A stretch of DNA of 64,000 bases, taken from positions 2,604,001 through 2,668,000 of the forward strand of contig CBDCLS010000006.1 of NCBI GenBank assembly GCA_965218775.1, read 5' to 3'. Below, piece by piece: positions 44,592 to 53,392 of this stretch (position 1 is its first letter; every line of letters starts with the position of its first letter). The translations under genes were made by a program, and so were the position numbers. The notes under the pieces are model-generated. The model was not told where the DNA came from. It saw only the letters and a list, made by a program, of their open reading frames with translations, and did no database searches. The stretch comes from CAUZIZ01 sp965218775 (lineage in GTDB: Bacteria > Acidobacteriota > UBA6911 > RPQK01 > JAJDTT01).

Positions 44592-45656
44592 CTATCCTGG
44601 TGACCTGCTGGTCTGCCCCCTAAGCGGGGCAGGAAAAGGCTCCAGGTCCAGGAGCACTCGGATCTGGGCTTCGAGAATTCTCTCTTCGCCTGCAGTAAAG
44701 CCGATGTGGCGAAACAGGATCTTTCCGGATCGGTTCAACAGGAACGTCTCCGGGGCTCCGGTTACACCGTACGCCTGTTCCAGTGTGTCTGGATCGGCCC
44801 CCACCAAAGCGGGTATCTGAAAGTCGTGGTCTTGCCTCCATTCCGAGACCTTGCCGTCGAGATCCGGCTCGATATTGATGGCAACCGCCGACAAGCCAGT
44901 CTTCCCGTAGATCCGAACCAGGTTTTCTAGATGCGGAAACTCCGCCTCGCAGGTAGTTCAGCCAGGGAAGAAGAAATTGACCAGGATGGCCTGATTTGAA
45001 AAGTCAGTGAGCGTTTTCTTCTGGCCCTGAGGCGTCGCAAGCTCGAAGGAGGGGAAGGCCCGAGCCTGTTGCAAGAGAAGCCCGCGTACTTGCTCCAGCG
45101 TTTGCTGCTGAGAATAGCCCAATTGCTTGGCAACACTGTCGAGCTTTTGCCAGGTCCAGGGCTGTGCGTCCATCGAAAACGACGCCAGGTAGCTGCCCAT
45201 GGCCTTGACCGGGTTTGACATTGACTGGTAGACCTGGCCCCGAACCAGGTGTAGGAGTGAATCAGTCTGGGGGTGAAGTGGGATTCGATCGAGGATCTTG
45301 AGGGCTTCGACTCCCTCTCCGGAGCGGGAAAGAAGCGTCGCCAAAGCGAAATAGAGGGCAGGGAACTTACGCGTCCTGACAGGGTCATCCGGGGAGCGGC
45401 TTTCGTATTCGCGGATCAGCGACTCAAGGTGAGTGCGCCTGTCCTTCTCGGTCATGATTTCCCATTGGCCAGGGGAGAGGTCGAACAGCTCGGCAGCGGT
45501 AGTCTCAGGACCCGCCGGAGATTGCTGGCTGGGACTGCTCCTGGGTTTCGGCGATCGAGTGCTCACTCGTGAAGGCTCCTCGGCGTAGCGGCTGCAGGCA
45601 GCCAGAAGCAGGTAGGAAAGGATGCACAAGCTCAGCGGAAAGAGGGACTTTTTCAC
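44592..45656 (-). CDS. Probable selenoprotein: TlpA-like thioredoxin-fold lipoprotein with in-frame UGA
   Basis: Read through the TGA at 44958-44960, the frame gives 354 residues. GTG start (MKKSLFPLSLCILSYLLLAAC) with lipobox Cys21; residues ~60-190 are helical and TPR-like (ALATLLSRSGEGVEALKILD); ~205-330 is a thioredoxin fold. The redox motif would be FFFPG-U-T-T-C-EAEFP with Sec at residue 233, where relatives have Cys-x-x-Cys. After it come GLSAVAINIEPDLDGKVSEW and the cis-Pro strand VTGAPETFLLNRSGKILFR, so the second part is clearly conserved protein. A hairpin (GCGGA, loop GTT, TCCGC) begins 12 nt after the UGA, as in bacterial SECIS elements. It is likely a lipid-anchored thiol oxidoreductase. 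Alternative: nonsense mutation or one-base error of a Cys codon. Confidence 0.78.
44930..44948 (-). promoter_or_regulatory. Candidate bacterial SECIS hairpin
   Basis: On the minus strand, after the UGA come 12 bases and then GCGGA-GTT-TCCGC: five paired bases and a three-base loop beginning with G. Two further pairs (GA/TC) lie outside a G-A mismatch. Position and loop G fit what is known for the E. coli formate dehydrogenase SECIS (a stem about 11 nt after UGA, G in the loop). No selB gene was available for comparison. Confidence 0.55.
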
Positions 45657-45842
45657 GTCTGTCTTATCATACACGCTGGAGTTCCGCTTAGGGATGGTCG
45701 CAGGGTGCTTCCGAAAACGCGAGGACCGATCGATCCCGAGATGTCCCCCGGACTCTGGGAAGGCCATCTCCATCTTGACCACACCGCATTTGCCCTTTAC
45801 CGTAATGTGGAGATGGATGTCACGGAAAGGGGAGGTAAAACA

Positions 45843-46772
45843 ATGAGCGAAACTGGAACTATCAAGAAGCGATACCCGCGTCGCAATCTCGCCGCCTGCA
45901 TGTTGCCCTGGACTGAGAGCTTCGAACTGGATGTGCCGGTCTTCGAGCAGCAGGTCCAAGCGGCGGTGGACGATGGATACGAGTCCCTGTACTTGATGGG
46001 GACTGCAGGCGAGGGATACGCCCTCTCGGAATCGCGCTTCAAACAGGTGGTCGAGATCTTTGCGGCCAGGACGACGGGGAAGGGATTGGATCCCCAGGTG
46101 GGTGTCATAGGGTTGTCCATGGAACAGATCATTCACCGCATTGCTCTGGCCCACGACCTGGGCATACGCATGTTCCAGATCTCACTTCCCAGTTGGGGTG
46201 CCCTGGACGAAACCGAAACAATGCTCTTTTTCAAGACGGTCTGTGGTGAGTTCCCTGAAGGCCGCTTTTTGCACTACAACCTGCCTCGTGCCAAACGGAT
46301 CATTCGCGGTGCCGAATACCATCGTATCGCCGAAGAAGTTCCAAACCTGGTCGCTACCAAGAACAGCTCGACCGATTATGCGCGGACCCGTGATCTTTTG
46401 AAGCATTCACCCGAACTTCAGCACTTCCTACTGGAAGGGAATTTCGCCATGGGGTGTACTATTGGGGAATGTTCCCTGCTGTGTAGCTTCGAGGTTCTAT
46501 TTCCCAAGACCACCTGGAGGTTCTTCGAGGCGGGGATCAAGAGGGATCTGGTGGAACTGTTCCGAATTACCGACTTTTTCATGGAAGTCGACGATCGACT
46601 GTTCGGCCACTGCGAACGGGACATGATCGACGGCAGCTTCGACAAGACCTTCATCTGGCTGCGCAACCCCAGCTTCTCAAATCGTGTCCTACCGCCCTAC
46701 GTTGGACTGAGCGAGGCAGAATCACAGATCTGTCGCGAAGTCTTTGAGGAACACTATCAGGATATCTTGTAG
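45843..46772 (+). CDS. DapA-like (dihydrodipicolinate synthase/NAL superfamily) lyase, divergent
   Basis: 309 residues. Class I aldolase superfamily: loop LMGTAGEGYALSESRFKQV near residue 47, Tyr in FLHYNLPRAKRI, Schiff-base Lys in NLVATKNSSTDYARTRD near residue 172. Sequence outside these motifs differs strongly from the DapA-like protein at 8753, so they are not recent duplicates. ATG 45843 follows GGGGAGG at a good distance. The open frame extends about 46 codons upstream, toward the divergent selenoprotein gene, but without protein character. Substrate unknown. Confidence 0.84.
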   Translation: MSETGTIKKRYPRRNLAACMLPWTESFELDVPVFEQQVQAAVDDGYESLYLMGTAGEGYALSESRFKQVVEIFAARTTGKGLDPQVGVIGLSMEQIIHRIALAHDLGIRMFQISLPSWGALDETETMLFFKTVCGEFPEGRFLHYNLPRAKRIIRGAEYHRIAEEVPNLVATKNSSTDYARTRDLLKHSPELQHFLLEGNFAMGCTIGECSLLCSFEVLFPKTTWRFFEAGIKRDLVELFRITDFFMEVDDRLFGHCERDMIDGSFDKTFIWLRNPSFSNRVLPPYVGLSEAESQICREVFEEHYQDIL

Positions 46773-46798
46773 GCACCTCTTTCTGTGTGGGCGAGGAG

Positions 46799-47242
46799 TC
46801 AGTCCTTTCTCCCCAGCTGAACCAGTGTGGCCCCCCATCCACCTCTCTCCGGAGGGGCGTCGCGGAAGTCCAGAACACTGGGGTGTCGGGCGAGTAGGCT
46901 GCGAATCCGATCACGCTGTACACCTTTTCCCCGTCCGTGGATAAGTCTTACTTCGGCGAAGCCTTCGTTCTGGGCGGCTTCCAGGTAGGACTCTACGACA
47001 TCTGGTATGTCTTGGGGAGAGAAGGCGTGAAGGTCGATAAAGGGTTCAATTGGCAGGACGACCGGCGCGAGATCATTGGAATCCGACGCTGCCGGGGGCT
47101 GATCTGAAGAGGATGTGGATTCAGGACTCCTGTCTCCTCTTCCAGACAGGAATCGAATGAGCAGCGCTGCGGCTAGGGCGACGAGTAACCAGGTCCACAT
47201 CAATCTCGAGTAAAGATAGCGATAATACCAGAAGGATCTCAT
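46799..47242 (-). CDS. Membrane-anchored Smr-domain protein
   Basis: 147 residues: a single N-terminal membrane helix (MWTWLLVALAAALLIRFL) and a C-terminal Smr (small MutS-related) domain with FIDLHAFSPQDIPDVVESYL, the core VRLIHGRGKGVQRDRI and GGWGATLVQLG. Smr domains nick DNA or RNA or bind branched nucleic acid; the membrane anchor is unusual. The ATG at 47242 has GGAGAGG too close, and an internal ATG at 47200 (MWTW) is an alternative start. It is convergent with the DapA-like gene. Confidence 0.85.
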   Translation of the reverse strand: MRSFWYYRYLYSRLMWTWLLVALAAALLIRFLSGRGDRSPESTSSSDQPPAASDSNDLAPVVLPIEPFIDLHAFSPQDIPDVVESYLEAAQNEGFAEVRLIHGRGKGVQRDRIRSLLARHPSVLDFRDAPPERGGWGATLVQLGRKD

Positions 47243-47311
47243 TCCTCTCCCGCTATCCCCGAAATTAGCCGCCGCATTCCAGTGAGTTTCATTTCTGGCC
47301 AGTCTCCGAGC

Positions 47312-47339
47312 TTGAGTGAATAGCCAGCCCTGCTAGAAT
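47312..47339 (+). promoter_or_regulatory. Candidate sigma-70 type promoter for the class V aminotransferase
   Basis: TTGAGT (47312-47317) and TAGAAT (47334-47339) are separated by 16 bases and lie 64 bases before the ATG at 47403. The match is fair (4/6 and 5/6) and untested. Confidence 0.35.
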
Positions 47340-47402
47340 GAGCCGGTGCGGCAGCGATTCGAGGAGAGGAGCTGAAACCGCGCGACGTTCCACGAGAGGA
47401 CT

Positions 47403-48584
47403 ATGTCAAATCAAAGCCCCCGAAAATCTGGTCGCCACTTCTTGCAGATTCCCGGGCCCACCAACGTTCCTGATCGGGTCCTGCGAGCTATCCAGAGCCC
47501 GACCATCGATCATCGGGGACCAGAGTTCGCACGTCTCACCGTCGCCGTCCTGGAGCGCCTCAAGACGCTGATCGGCACTCGAGATCACGTGGTCATCTAC
47601 CCTTCTTCCGGCTCCGGTGCATGGGAGGCCGCTCTGCTCAACACACTTTCTGCCGGTGACCGCGTTGTAATGTTTGAGACCGGTCAATTTGCCCTGCTCT
47701 GGGCAGAAATAGCCGAGCGGCTTGGTTTAGAAGTCGACCTGATTCCTGGGGATTGGCGTCACGGGGTTGTGGCTGATGTGGTTGAATCCAGGTTGCGGGA
47801 GCAGACTGGAAACAGAGTCAAAGCGGTGGCGATTGTCCACAACGAAACGTCGACGGGTGTGACCAGCGACGTCCGGGCAGTCCGGCAGGCAATCGACAAC
47901 GCGGGTCACCCTGCTTTGTTGATGGTGGACACCATTTCCTCGCTGGCTTCGATCGAGTATCAGCATGATGAATGGGGTGTGGACGTTACCGTTTCGGGAT
48001 CTCAGAAGGGACTCATGCTGCCACCAGGACTGGGTTTTAACGCCGTTAGCGAGAAAGCGTTGAAGGCTTCTGAGGAGGCCACTCTACCTAGATCCTACTG
48101 GGATTGGGGACCGGTAATACAAGCCAACGAAAAGGGCTTCTTTCCCTATACTCCGGCTACGAATCTGTTGTTTGGACTCGAGGAGTCACTGGCGCTGTTG
48201 TGGGAAGAGGGCCTGGAGAACGTCTTCGGCCGTCACCGTGTGCTGGCCGAGGCGACGCGCTGCGCTGTGAGAGCATGGGGTCTTGAGATCCAGTGCCTGA
48301 ATGAGCACGAGCACTCCAACACCCTGACGGCTGTGCGCATGCCGCCAGGACATGATGCTGATACCCTGCGCAATCTGATCTTGGACCGCTTTGACATGTC
48401 GTTGGGCACCGGGTTAGGTAAGGTCAAAAACATGGTATTTAGGATTGGACATCTGGGTGATTACAATCAGCTGATGCTGGCGGGCACCCTTTCCGGTGTG
48501 GAAATGGGCCTTCATTTGGCGGGTGTGCCCTACCAAGAGGGGGGTGTCACCGCGGCGCTTAACTTCCTCAGTTCGTCCTCTTGA
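47403..48584 (+). CDS. Class V aminotransferase, alanine/serine-glyoxylate type
   Basis: A 393-residue PLP enzyme. The start QIPGPTNVPDRVLRAIQSP is typical of alanine-glyoxylate/serine-glyoxylate aminotransferases, IDHRGPEFARL follows, and the PLP lysine is in VTVSGSQKGLMLPPGLGF (Lys202). Late region FRIGHLGDYNQLMLAGTL with an Arg that binds the carboxylate. It makes glycine from glyoxylate. ATG 47403 is preceded by GAGAGGA. The next same-strand genes are a GntP permease and an FAD/FeS oxidase, a set that would suit glycolate or hydroxy-acid use (inferred). Confidence 0.9.
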   Translation: MSNQSPRKSGRHFLQIPGPTNVPDRVLRAIQSPTIDHRGPEFARLTVAVLERLKTLIGTRDHVVIYPSSGSGAWEAALLNTLSAGDRVVMFETGQFALLWAEIAERLGLEVDLIPGDWRHGVVADVVESRLREQTGNRVKAVAIVHNETSTGVTSDVRAVRQAIDNAGHPALLMVDTISSLASIEYQHDEWGVDVTVSGSQKGLMLPPGLGFNAVSEKALKASEEATLPRSYWDWGPVIQANEKGFFPYTPATNLLFGLEESLALLWEEGLENVFGRHRVLAEATRCAVRAWGLEIQCLNEHEHSNTLTAVRMPPGHDADTLRNLILDRFDMSLGTGLGKVKNMVFRIGHLGDYNQLMLAGTLSGVEMGLHLAGVPYQEGGVTAALNFLSSSS

Positions 48585-48606
48585 GTGGTACGTGTTTGGC
48601 GTCCTC

Positions 48607-48762
48607 CCTTGCCTTTGCCCGACTTCTTCTCTTGGTCGCACCCGGGCCCTTGACCAGCCTGGTCGGCGTTGACACGATTTCTATGAATGTTCCAGGTCAG
48701 AGAAAGACGAGTCGATTGTGATAAAACCACGGGCGCGTGCACGGGCAAGGGCACGGGCAAGG
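48607..48762. repeat. Repeat family B variant (hexamer arms)
   Basis: Left arm CCTTGCCTTTGCCC at about 48607, right arm CGGGCAAGGGCACGGGCAAG at 48741-48760, inverted relative to each other with about 120 bases between. It lacks the TGTAGCGAGC leader of the copies at 8281 and 56705. It lies between the aminotransferase and the permease gene. Confidence 0.65.
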
Positions 48763-48805
48763 GGCTAAACACGTGCCTCGAGCAAGGCACGAATAGGGCA
48801 TCCAA

Positions 48806-50170
48806 ATGGATCTCTCAAAGGCAGTCGTGACGAACCCGGTCCTCGCGCTGGTCGGCTTCTCTGTGGTCATCATCCTGCTGCTGGTTCTTACGGCGAAGTG
48901 GAAGTGGCATGTGTGTCTAGCTCTATTGCTTCCAATTCTCCTTTTCGGCGCCCTTCCCGGGATTCAGCGAAGTCAATTCATCGACGCCTTCGAGACTGGC
49001 TTTGGAAGGACCCTCGGCAAGATCGGCGTAATTATTTTTCTGGGCTCGATGATGGCCGAAGCCTTGAGACACACCGGCGCCATCCAGGTAATCACCCGCT
49101 CGATGATCCGGTTGGTGGGCGCGGCACGCATGCCTCTGGCCCTGACGCTGACCGGATTCATTGTCGGAATTGCTATCTTTTCTGACGTGGCCTACGTCAT
49201 TCTGAACCCGTTGGTTCACGCCTCAGCCAAGGCCATGGGCGTTGGTATCGGTGTCATGTCGATCGGGCTTGTAGGTGCAGTACAGCTCGCCCATGCCATC
49301 GTTCCGCCGACTCCGGGTCCACTGGCCGCTGCTGCCTTGCTGGGTGCCGACCTGGGGAAGAGCATCCTGTACGGTGGCATTGCCTGTCTGTTCGGTTCTC
49401 TCGCAAGTTGGATCTGGGGACAGTACCTGGTGGGGCCGCGCCTGCTGACACCTCCGTCAGACGAGTTTGCCGGGAGTGACCTTCTTGAAGACCCAGATCA
49501 ACGACTGCCGGGGACTCTGAGTTCTTACGCCCCCATCCTGGTGCCCCTCGTCCTGATCTCGGCGCAGAGTGTCGCCCCGCTGCTGCTGTCCGAGGGGAAT
49601 CCGGTACGACATGTGTTGCTTTACCTCGGATGGCCGGTGGTGGCCCTCTCCCTCGGCCTGGGACTCGCCTATCGCAATATCTGGAACAAAGAAGATCGAG
49701 TCAAGGCCAGAACCCAATGGGTCGACGAGGGTCTCAAGGTCTCGGCCATGATTCTGGTGGTAACGGGTTTAGGAGGGTCGCTCAGCGCCATACTCAAGGC
49801 GACTCCGGCGGTGACGTCGGTAGCCGAGTCCTTTGCCGCCTCTGGGTTTCCGGCAATTCTTCTTCCCTTCGCCATTGGGGTCATGGGCAACATGATCACG
49901 GGTTCTACCACGGTGGGAGTTATCACGGCGGCTTCATTGATGGCGCCGATGTTGGGTACCCTCGGACTTTCCCCAGAGGCAGCCCTTCTCGCAGGAGCTT
50001 CGGGGTCGGTCATCGTCAAATATGTCAACAGCAGTTATTTCTGGGTTTGCACGTCCCTGAGCAAGCTGACGGTTCGCGAGGCGATTCTTGGCTACGGAGG
50101 AGCCACGCTGGTGGGAGGCGTGGTATCTTTTCTGGCAGTCTGTCTCATGTGGGTTTGGGGAATAGTTTAG
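48806..50170 (+). CDS. GntP family permease
   Basis: A 454-residue transporter with about 12 hydrophobic segments. Family features: FGRTLGKIGVIIFLGSMMAE near residue 66, SDVAYVILNPLVHASAKAMG near 127, AHAIVPPTPGPLAAAALLGA near 163, and NMITGSTTVGVITAASLMAP near 362. GntP members take up gluconate and other sugar or hydroxy acids. ATG 48806. The FAD/FeS oxidase follows 56 nt after it, so transporter and oxidase probably act on the same acid. Confidence 0.92.
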   Translation: MDLSKAVVTNPVLALVGFSVVIILLLVLTAKWKWHVCLALLLPILLFGALPGIQRSQFIDAFETGFGRTLGKIGVIIFLGSMMAEALRHTGAIQVITRSMIRLVGAARMPLALTLTGFIVGIAIFSDVAYVILNPLVHASAKAMGVGIGVMSIGLVGAVQLAHAIVPPTPGPLAAAALLGADLGKSILYGGIACLFGSLASWIWGQYLVGPRLLTPPSDEFAGSDLLEDPDQRLPGTLSSYAPILVPLVLISAQSVAPLLLSEGNPVRHVLLYLGWPVVALSLGLGLAYRNIWNKEDRVKARTQWVDEGLKVSAMILVVTGLGGSLSAILKATPAVTSVAESFAASGFPAILLPFAIGVMGNMITGSTTVGVITAASLMAPMLGTLGLSPEAALLAGASGSVIVKYVNSSYFWVCTSLSKLTVREAILGYGGATLVGGVVSFLAVCLMWVWGIV

Positions 50171-50226
50171 ACTCCGGGTTTCGTCCCCTGAGTCAGGGAT
50201 CGTGGGATTCAGGAGCGGACTGAATC

Positions 50227-53200
50227 ATGCCGGTGCAAGAGAGCCAATCCGACAGCCGAGAAATGAGCGACTCGGGGGCGAGGACTTCCGCGGCGAGGCA
50301 GTACTCGCCCTCGGATCGCTTTCCGACCAATCGCGCTCGGGCGCTGCAGCAAGCGCTTGAGTCCTCGATTCATGGTGAGATCCGATTCGATCTGGTCTCG
50401 CGGAGCATCTATTCGACCGACGCCAGCGTTTACCAAATCATCCCTACCGGCGTCGTCATTCCGCGGTCGCGCGAGGACGTCATCCAGACGGTAAAAATTG
50501 CCAACGAATATGGGATTTCGATCACCGCGCGTGGCGGGGGTACTTCGCAGGCAGGACAGGCCGTGGGCGAAGGACTGCAGCTGGACTGCTCCAAGTACCT
50601 GCGCCGGATCATCGATCTGGATCTGGAGCGGCGCGAGGTGTCCGTGGAGCCAGGCATCGTCCTGGATGAGTTGAATCGATCTCTCGAAGGCCATGGCCTG
50701 CAGCTGCCTCTGGACCTGTCTACGTCCAGTCGTGCCACGGTTGGGGGGGCGATCGCCAACAATTCGGCAGGGACGCGGTCTGTCGTCTACGGAAAGACGA
50801 TCGACTATGTCCTCGAGCTCACGGTTGTCCTCGCCGACGGCAGTGTCGTACACATGAAACCGCACGATGCTGACAGCCTTGATTCCAAATGTGTGCAAAC
50901 CGACCTGGAGGGCCAGTGCTACCGGGCGGTGAGACAGTTGGCAGGAGAGCATTCCGAAGAGATCGAGCGCCGCTACCCCAAGATCATGCGGCGGGTCGGC
51001 GGCTACAATCTCGACGATTTCGCTTCTGCCTCTCAGCCTTTCAATCTGGCGCGGATGATGGTGGGATCCGAGGGGACTTTAGGCATGGTCGTAGAGGCCA
51101 AGCTGCGCTTGGTGGAGCTGCCCGGGGCCAGAGTCCTGTGTGTGGTCCAGTTCAACGAGTTGTTGGATGCGTTGTCCGCGACCCCCTTGATACTCGAGCA
51201 CGATCCGTCCGCAGTCGAGTTGCTGGATCGGTTCATCTTGGACACGACTCGAGGCAAGATCGCCTACGAGCCCCTGCGTGACTTCATCCAGGGGGATCCT
51301 GGTGGCGTTCTCCTGGTGGAGTTCCAGGGCGATTCCACCGAGGATCTGGTGGATCGGATCGAGCATCTGGAGGGTGATCTCAGAGGACGTTGCATCGGCA
51401 GCCACTTCCACCGCGCGATCAATTCGAGGGCTCAGGCGCGTATCTGGGAGCTCCGAAAGGCCGGCCTGGGCCTGTCCATGTCCCAGCGGGGCGATGCCAA
51501 GGCCATCTCCTTCGTCGAAGATACGGCGGTGTCGCTGGAGAACATGCGGGATTACATCGAGCGTTTCATGGCTCTCTTGGAGAAGCACGACACCCGCGCA
51601 GGTTTTTATGCTCACGCCTCGGTCGGGTTGCTCCATGTGCGGCCCGTCGTCAACATGAAGTCCGCCGATGGTATCGCCAAGTTTACGCGTATCGCTCAGG
51701 AGGTCGCTGACCTCGTGCTGGAGTATGGAGGAGCCCTTTCTGGCGAACATGGAGACGGTCTGGTTCGAGCCCCGTTCCAGGAGCAGATGTATGGACCCGT
51801 CCTTTACCGGGCCTTCTGCCAGTTGAAGTCGACGTTTGACCCGCAAGGGATCTTCAACCCCGGAAAAATTGTGCATGCCCCGCCGATCACGGAGAATCTG
51901 AGGTTTCCTGCCCACTACACCAGCACGCAGCCCAAGACGGCTTACGACTTTTCCGATTTTGGAGGTATTGCCCGCGCCGCAGAGCAGTGCACCGGAGTAG
52001 GGGCCTGCAGGAAGACTCTGACCGGAACGATGTGCCCATCCTACATGGCGACGCGAGACGAATCGGATGTCACCCGAGGACGGGCCAACGCCCTCAGGCT
52101 GGCGCTTTCCGGCCAGCTCGGGGCCGACGGCCTAGCCCAGAAAGATCTTTATCCGGTTCTGGACTTATGCCTGGAGTGCAAGGCTTGCAAGACCGAGTGC
52201 CCTACCGGAGTCGACATGGCTCGGTTGAAGAGCGAATTCCTCCATCAGTATCAGCTGCGCCACGGTGCTTCCTGGCGGGCTCGAATACTCGCCAACGCCG
52301 ATACCCTGGCAGTCTGGGGCAGCCGCTTTGCTCCGCTGTCCAACTGGGTCGCCAGCAACTTCCTGGTACGCTGGCTGAATGAGAAGCTGTGGGGCCTAGA
52401 TCACCGACGGCTGCCACCGTCGTTCGCTCGCCAAACCTTTCTCGATTGGTGGCGAAAGAATGGTGAGCAATATGGGGCCGGGAAAGAGGACCCTCAACTG
52501 GTCGTTTTCGCCGACACCTTTACCAACTACCACGAGCCTCAACACGCCCAAGCTGCGGTGCGTGTGGCTCACCAACTCGGGGTCCGGATGACCGTTCCTC
52601 CCCGTGTCTGCTGCGGTCGTCCTCTGATCTCCAAGGGTTTTCTGCGGGAGGCTCGACGACAGGCTGAGGCCACAGCCCAGACTCTGTCGCCTTTGGCTGC
52701 GAGAGGGCTCCCTATTCTGTTCTGTGAGCCGAGTTGCTATTCCGCGGTTCGAGACGACCATCCCCTGTTGGTTGGCCAATCCCTGAAGCAGGATGCGAAG
52801 AGGGTAGCCGCCTCCGCAGTGACATTTGAAGAGTGGGTTGAAAACGCTTTGAAACCCGGCCATGGTGAGCCTCAAATCGATGTCCGCAGCCGCTTTGGAC
52901 CCGGACCCGAGCAGATCCTGGTGCACGGTCACTGCCATCAGAAAGCATTGGTCGGCAGCGGGCCGGCACTCGACCTGCTGTGCCGCATTCCTGGGGCTAG
53001 GGTCAAGGAAGTGGACAGTGGCTGCTGCGGAATGGCCGGCTCCTTCGGCTACGAGCGCGAACACTATGAGGTGTCGCGTGCCGTGGGAGCGCGAAAACTG
53101 TTTCCAGCCCTGGAGGCCATGGCTCCCGGATCTGTGGTTGTGGCAAGCGGGTTTTCCTGTCGTCATCAGATCCGACACTTTGCGGGGTTGGACGCCGTAT

Positions 53201-53250
53201 CTCCCATGGAGCTGATTGCAGCCTCATTGGATTCATCGGCCGATGACTGA
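50227..53250 (+). CDS. FAD-linked oxidase/(Fe-S) two-domain dehydrogenase, D-2-hydroxyacid type
   Basis: A 1007-residue fusion. N-terminal FAD-binding PCMH half: SIYSTDASVYQIIPTGVVIP, RGGGTSQAGQAVGEGLQLD near residue 100, and SSRATVGGAIANNSAGTRSV. FAD-oxidase C domain near 280-530 ends in GEHGDGLVRAPF. Then a ferredoxin-like domain: CTGVGACRKTLTGTMCPSY and CLECKACKTECPTGVDMA near residues 580-660, and two CCG domains (RVCCGRPLISKGF, DSGCCGMAGSFGYE). Such YdiJ/Dld-like enzymes oxidise D-lactate or D-2-hydroxy acids and pass electrons to the membrane. It starts at ATG 50227 with AGGAGCGG ahead. Confidence 0.92.
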   Translation: MPVQESQSDSREMSDSGARTSAARQYSPSDRFPTNRARALQQALESSIHGEIRFDLVSRSIYSTDASVYQIIPTGVVIPRSREDVIQTVKIANEYGISITARGGGTSQAGQAVGEGLQLDCSKYLRRIIDLDLERREVSVEPGIVLDELNRSLEGHGLQLPLDLSTSSRATVGGAIANNSAGTRSVVYGKTIDYVLELTVVLADGSVVHMKPHDADSLDSKCVQTDLEGQCYRAVRQLAGEHSEEIERRYPKIMRRVGGYNLDDFASASQPFNLARMMVGSEGTLGMVVEAKLRLVELPGARVLCVVQFNELLDALSATPLILEHDPSAVELLDRFILDTTRGKIAYEPLRDFIQGDPGGVLLVEFQGDSTEDLVDRIEHLEGDLRGRCIGSHFHRAINSRAQARIWELRKAGLGLSMSQRGDAKAISFVEDTAVSLENMRDYIERFMALLEKHDTRAGFYAHASVGLLHVRPVVNMKSADGIAKFTRIAQEVADLVLEYGGALSGEHGDGLVRAPFQEQMYGPVLYRAFCQLKSTFDPQGIFNPGKIVHAPPITENLRFPAHYTSTQPKTAYDFSDFGGIARAAEQCTGVGACRKTLTGTMCPSYMATRDESDVTRGRANALRLALSGQLGADGLAQKDLYPVLDLCLECKACKTECPTGVDMARLKSEFLHQYQLRHGASWRARILANADTLAVWGSRFAPLSNWVASNFLVRWLNEKLWGLDHRRLPPSFARQTFLDWWRKNGEQYGAGKEDPQLVVFADTFTNYHEPQHAQAAVRVAHQLGVRMTVPPRVCCGRPLISKGFLREARRQAEATAQTLSPLAARGLPILFCEPSCYSAVRDDHPLLVGQSLKQDAKRVAASAVTFEEWVENALKPGHGEPQIDVRSRFGPGPEQILVHGHCHQKALVGSGPALDLLCRIPGARVKEVDSGCCGMAGSFGYEREHYEVSRAVGARKLFPALEAMAPGSVVVASGFSCRHQIRHFAGLDAVSPMELIAASLDSSADD

Positions 53251-53274
53251 GTTTCAGAAAAGGTCGCTGCTCCC

Positions 53275-53392
53275 GGCTGCGAGCCGGATCATTCAGAAGG
53301 AAACTTTGGGTCCGGCGTAGCGGTGGCCTCCAGGCCGCCGTCCGAGCCAAAGGCTCGGAAGAATAAGACTTCGGCCTGGAGGCCAAAGCTAC
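53275..53392 (+). repeat. Repeat family A, copy 5
   Basis: Leader GAGCCGGATCATTC (53281-53294), then GTAGCGGTGGCCTCCAGGCC and the mirrored GGCCTGGAGGCCAAAGCTAC at 53373-53392. This is the most complete copy. It follows the oxidase stop by about 25 bases. Confidence 0.88.

Noticed and set aside
44958..44960. Reading the TGA as the true end of the lipoprotein gene (two separate genes)
   Set aside because: The following 120 codons are in the same frame and continue the thioredoxin fold without a start codon before the needed second Cys; one gene with Sec, or a nonsense change, is simpler.
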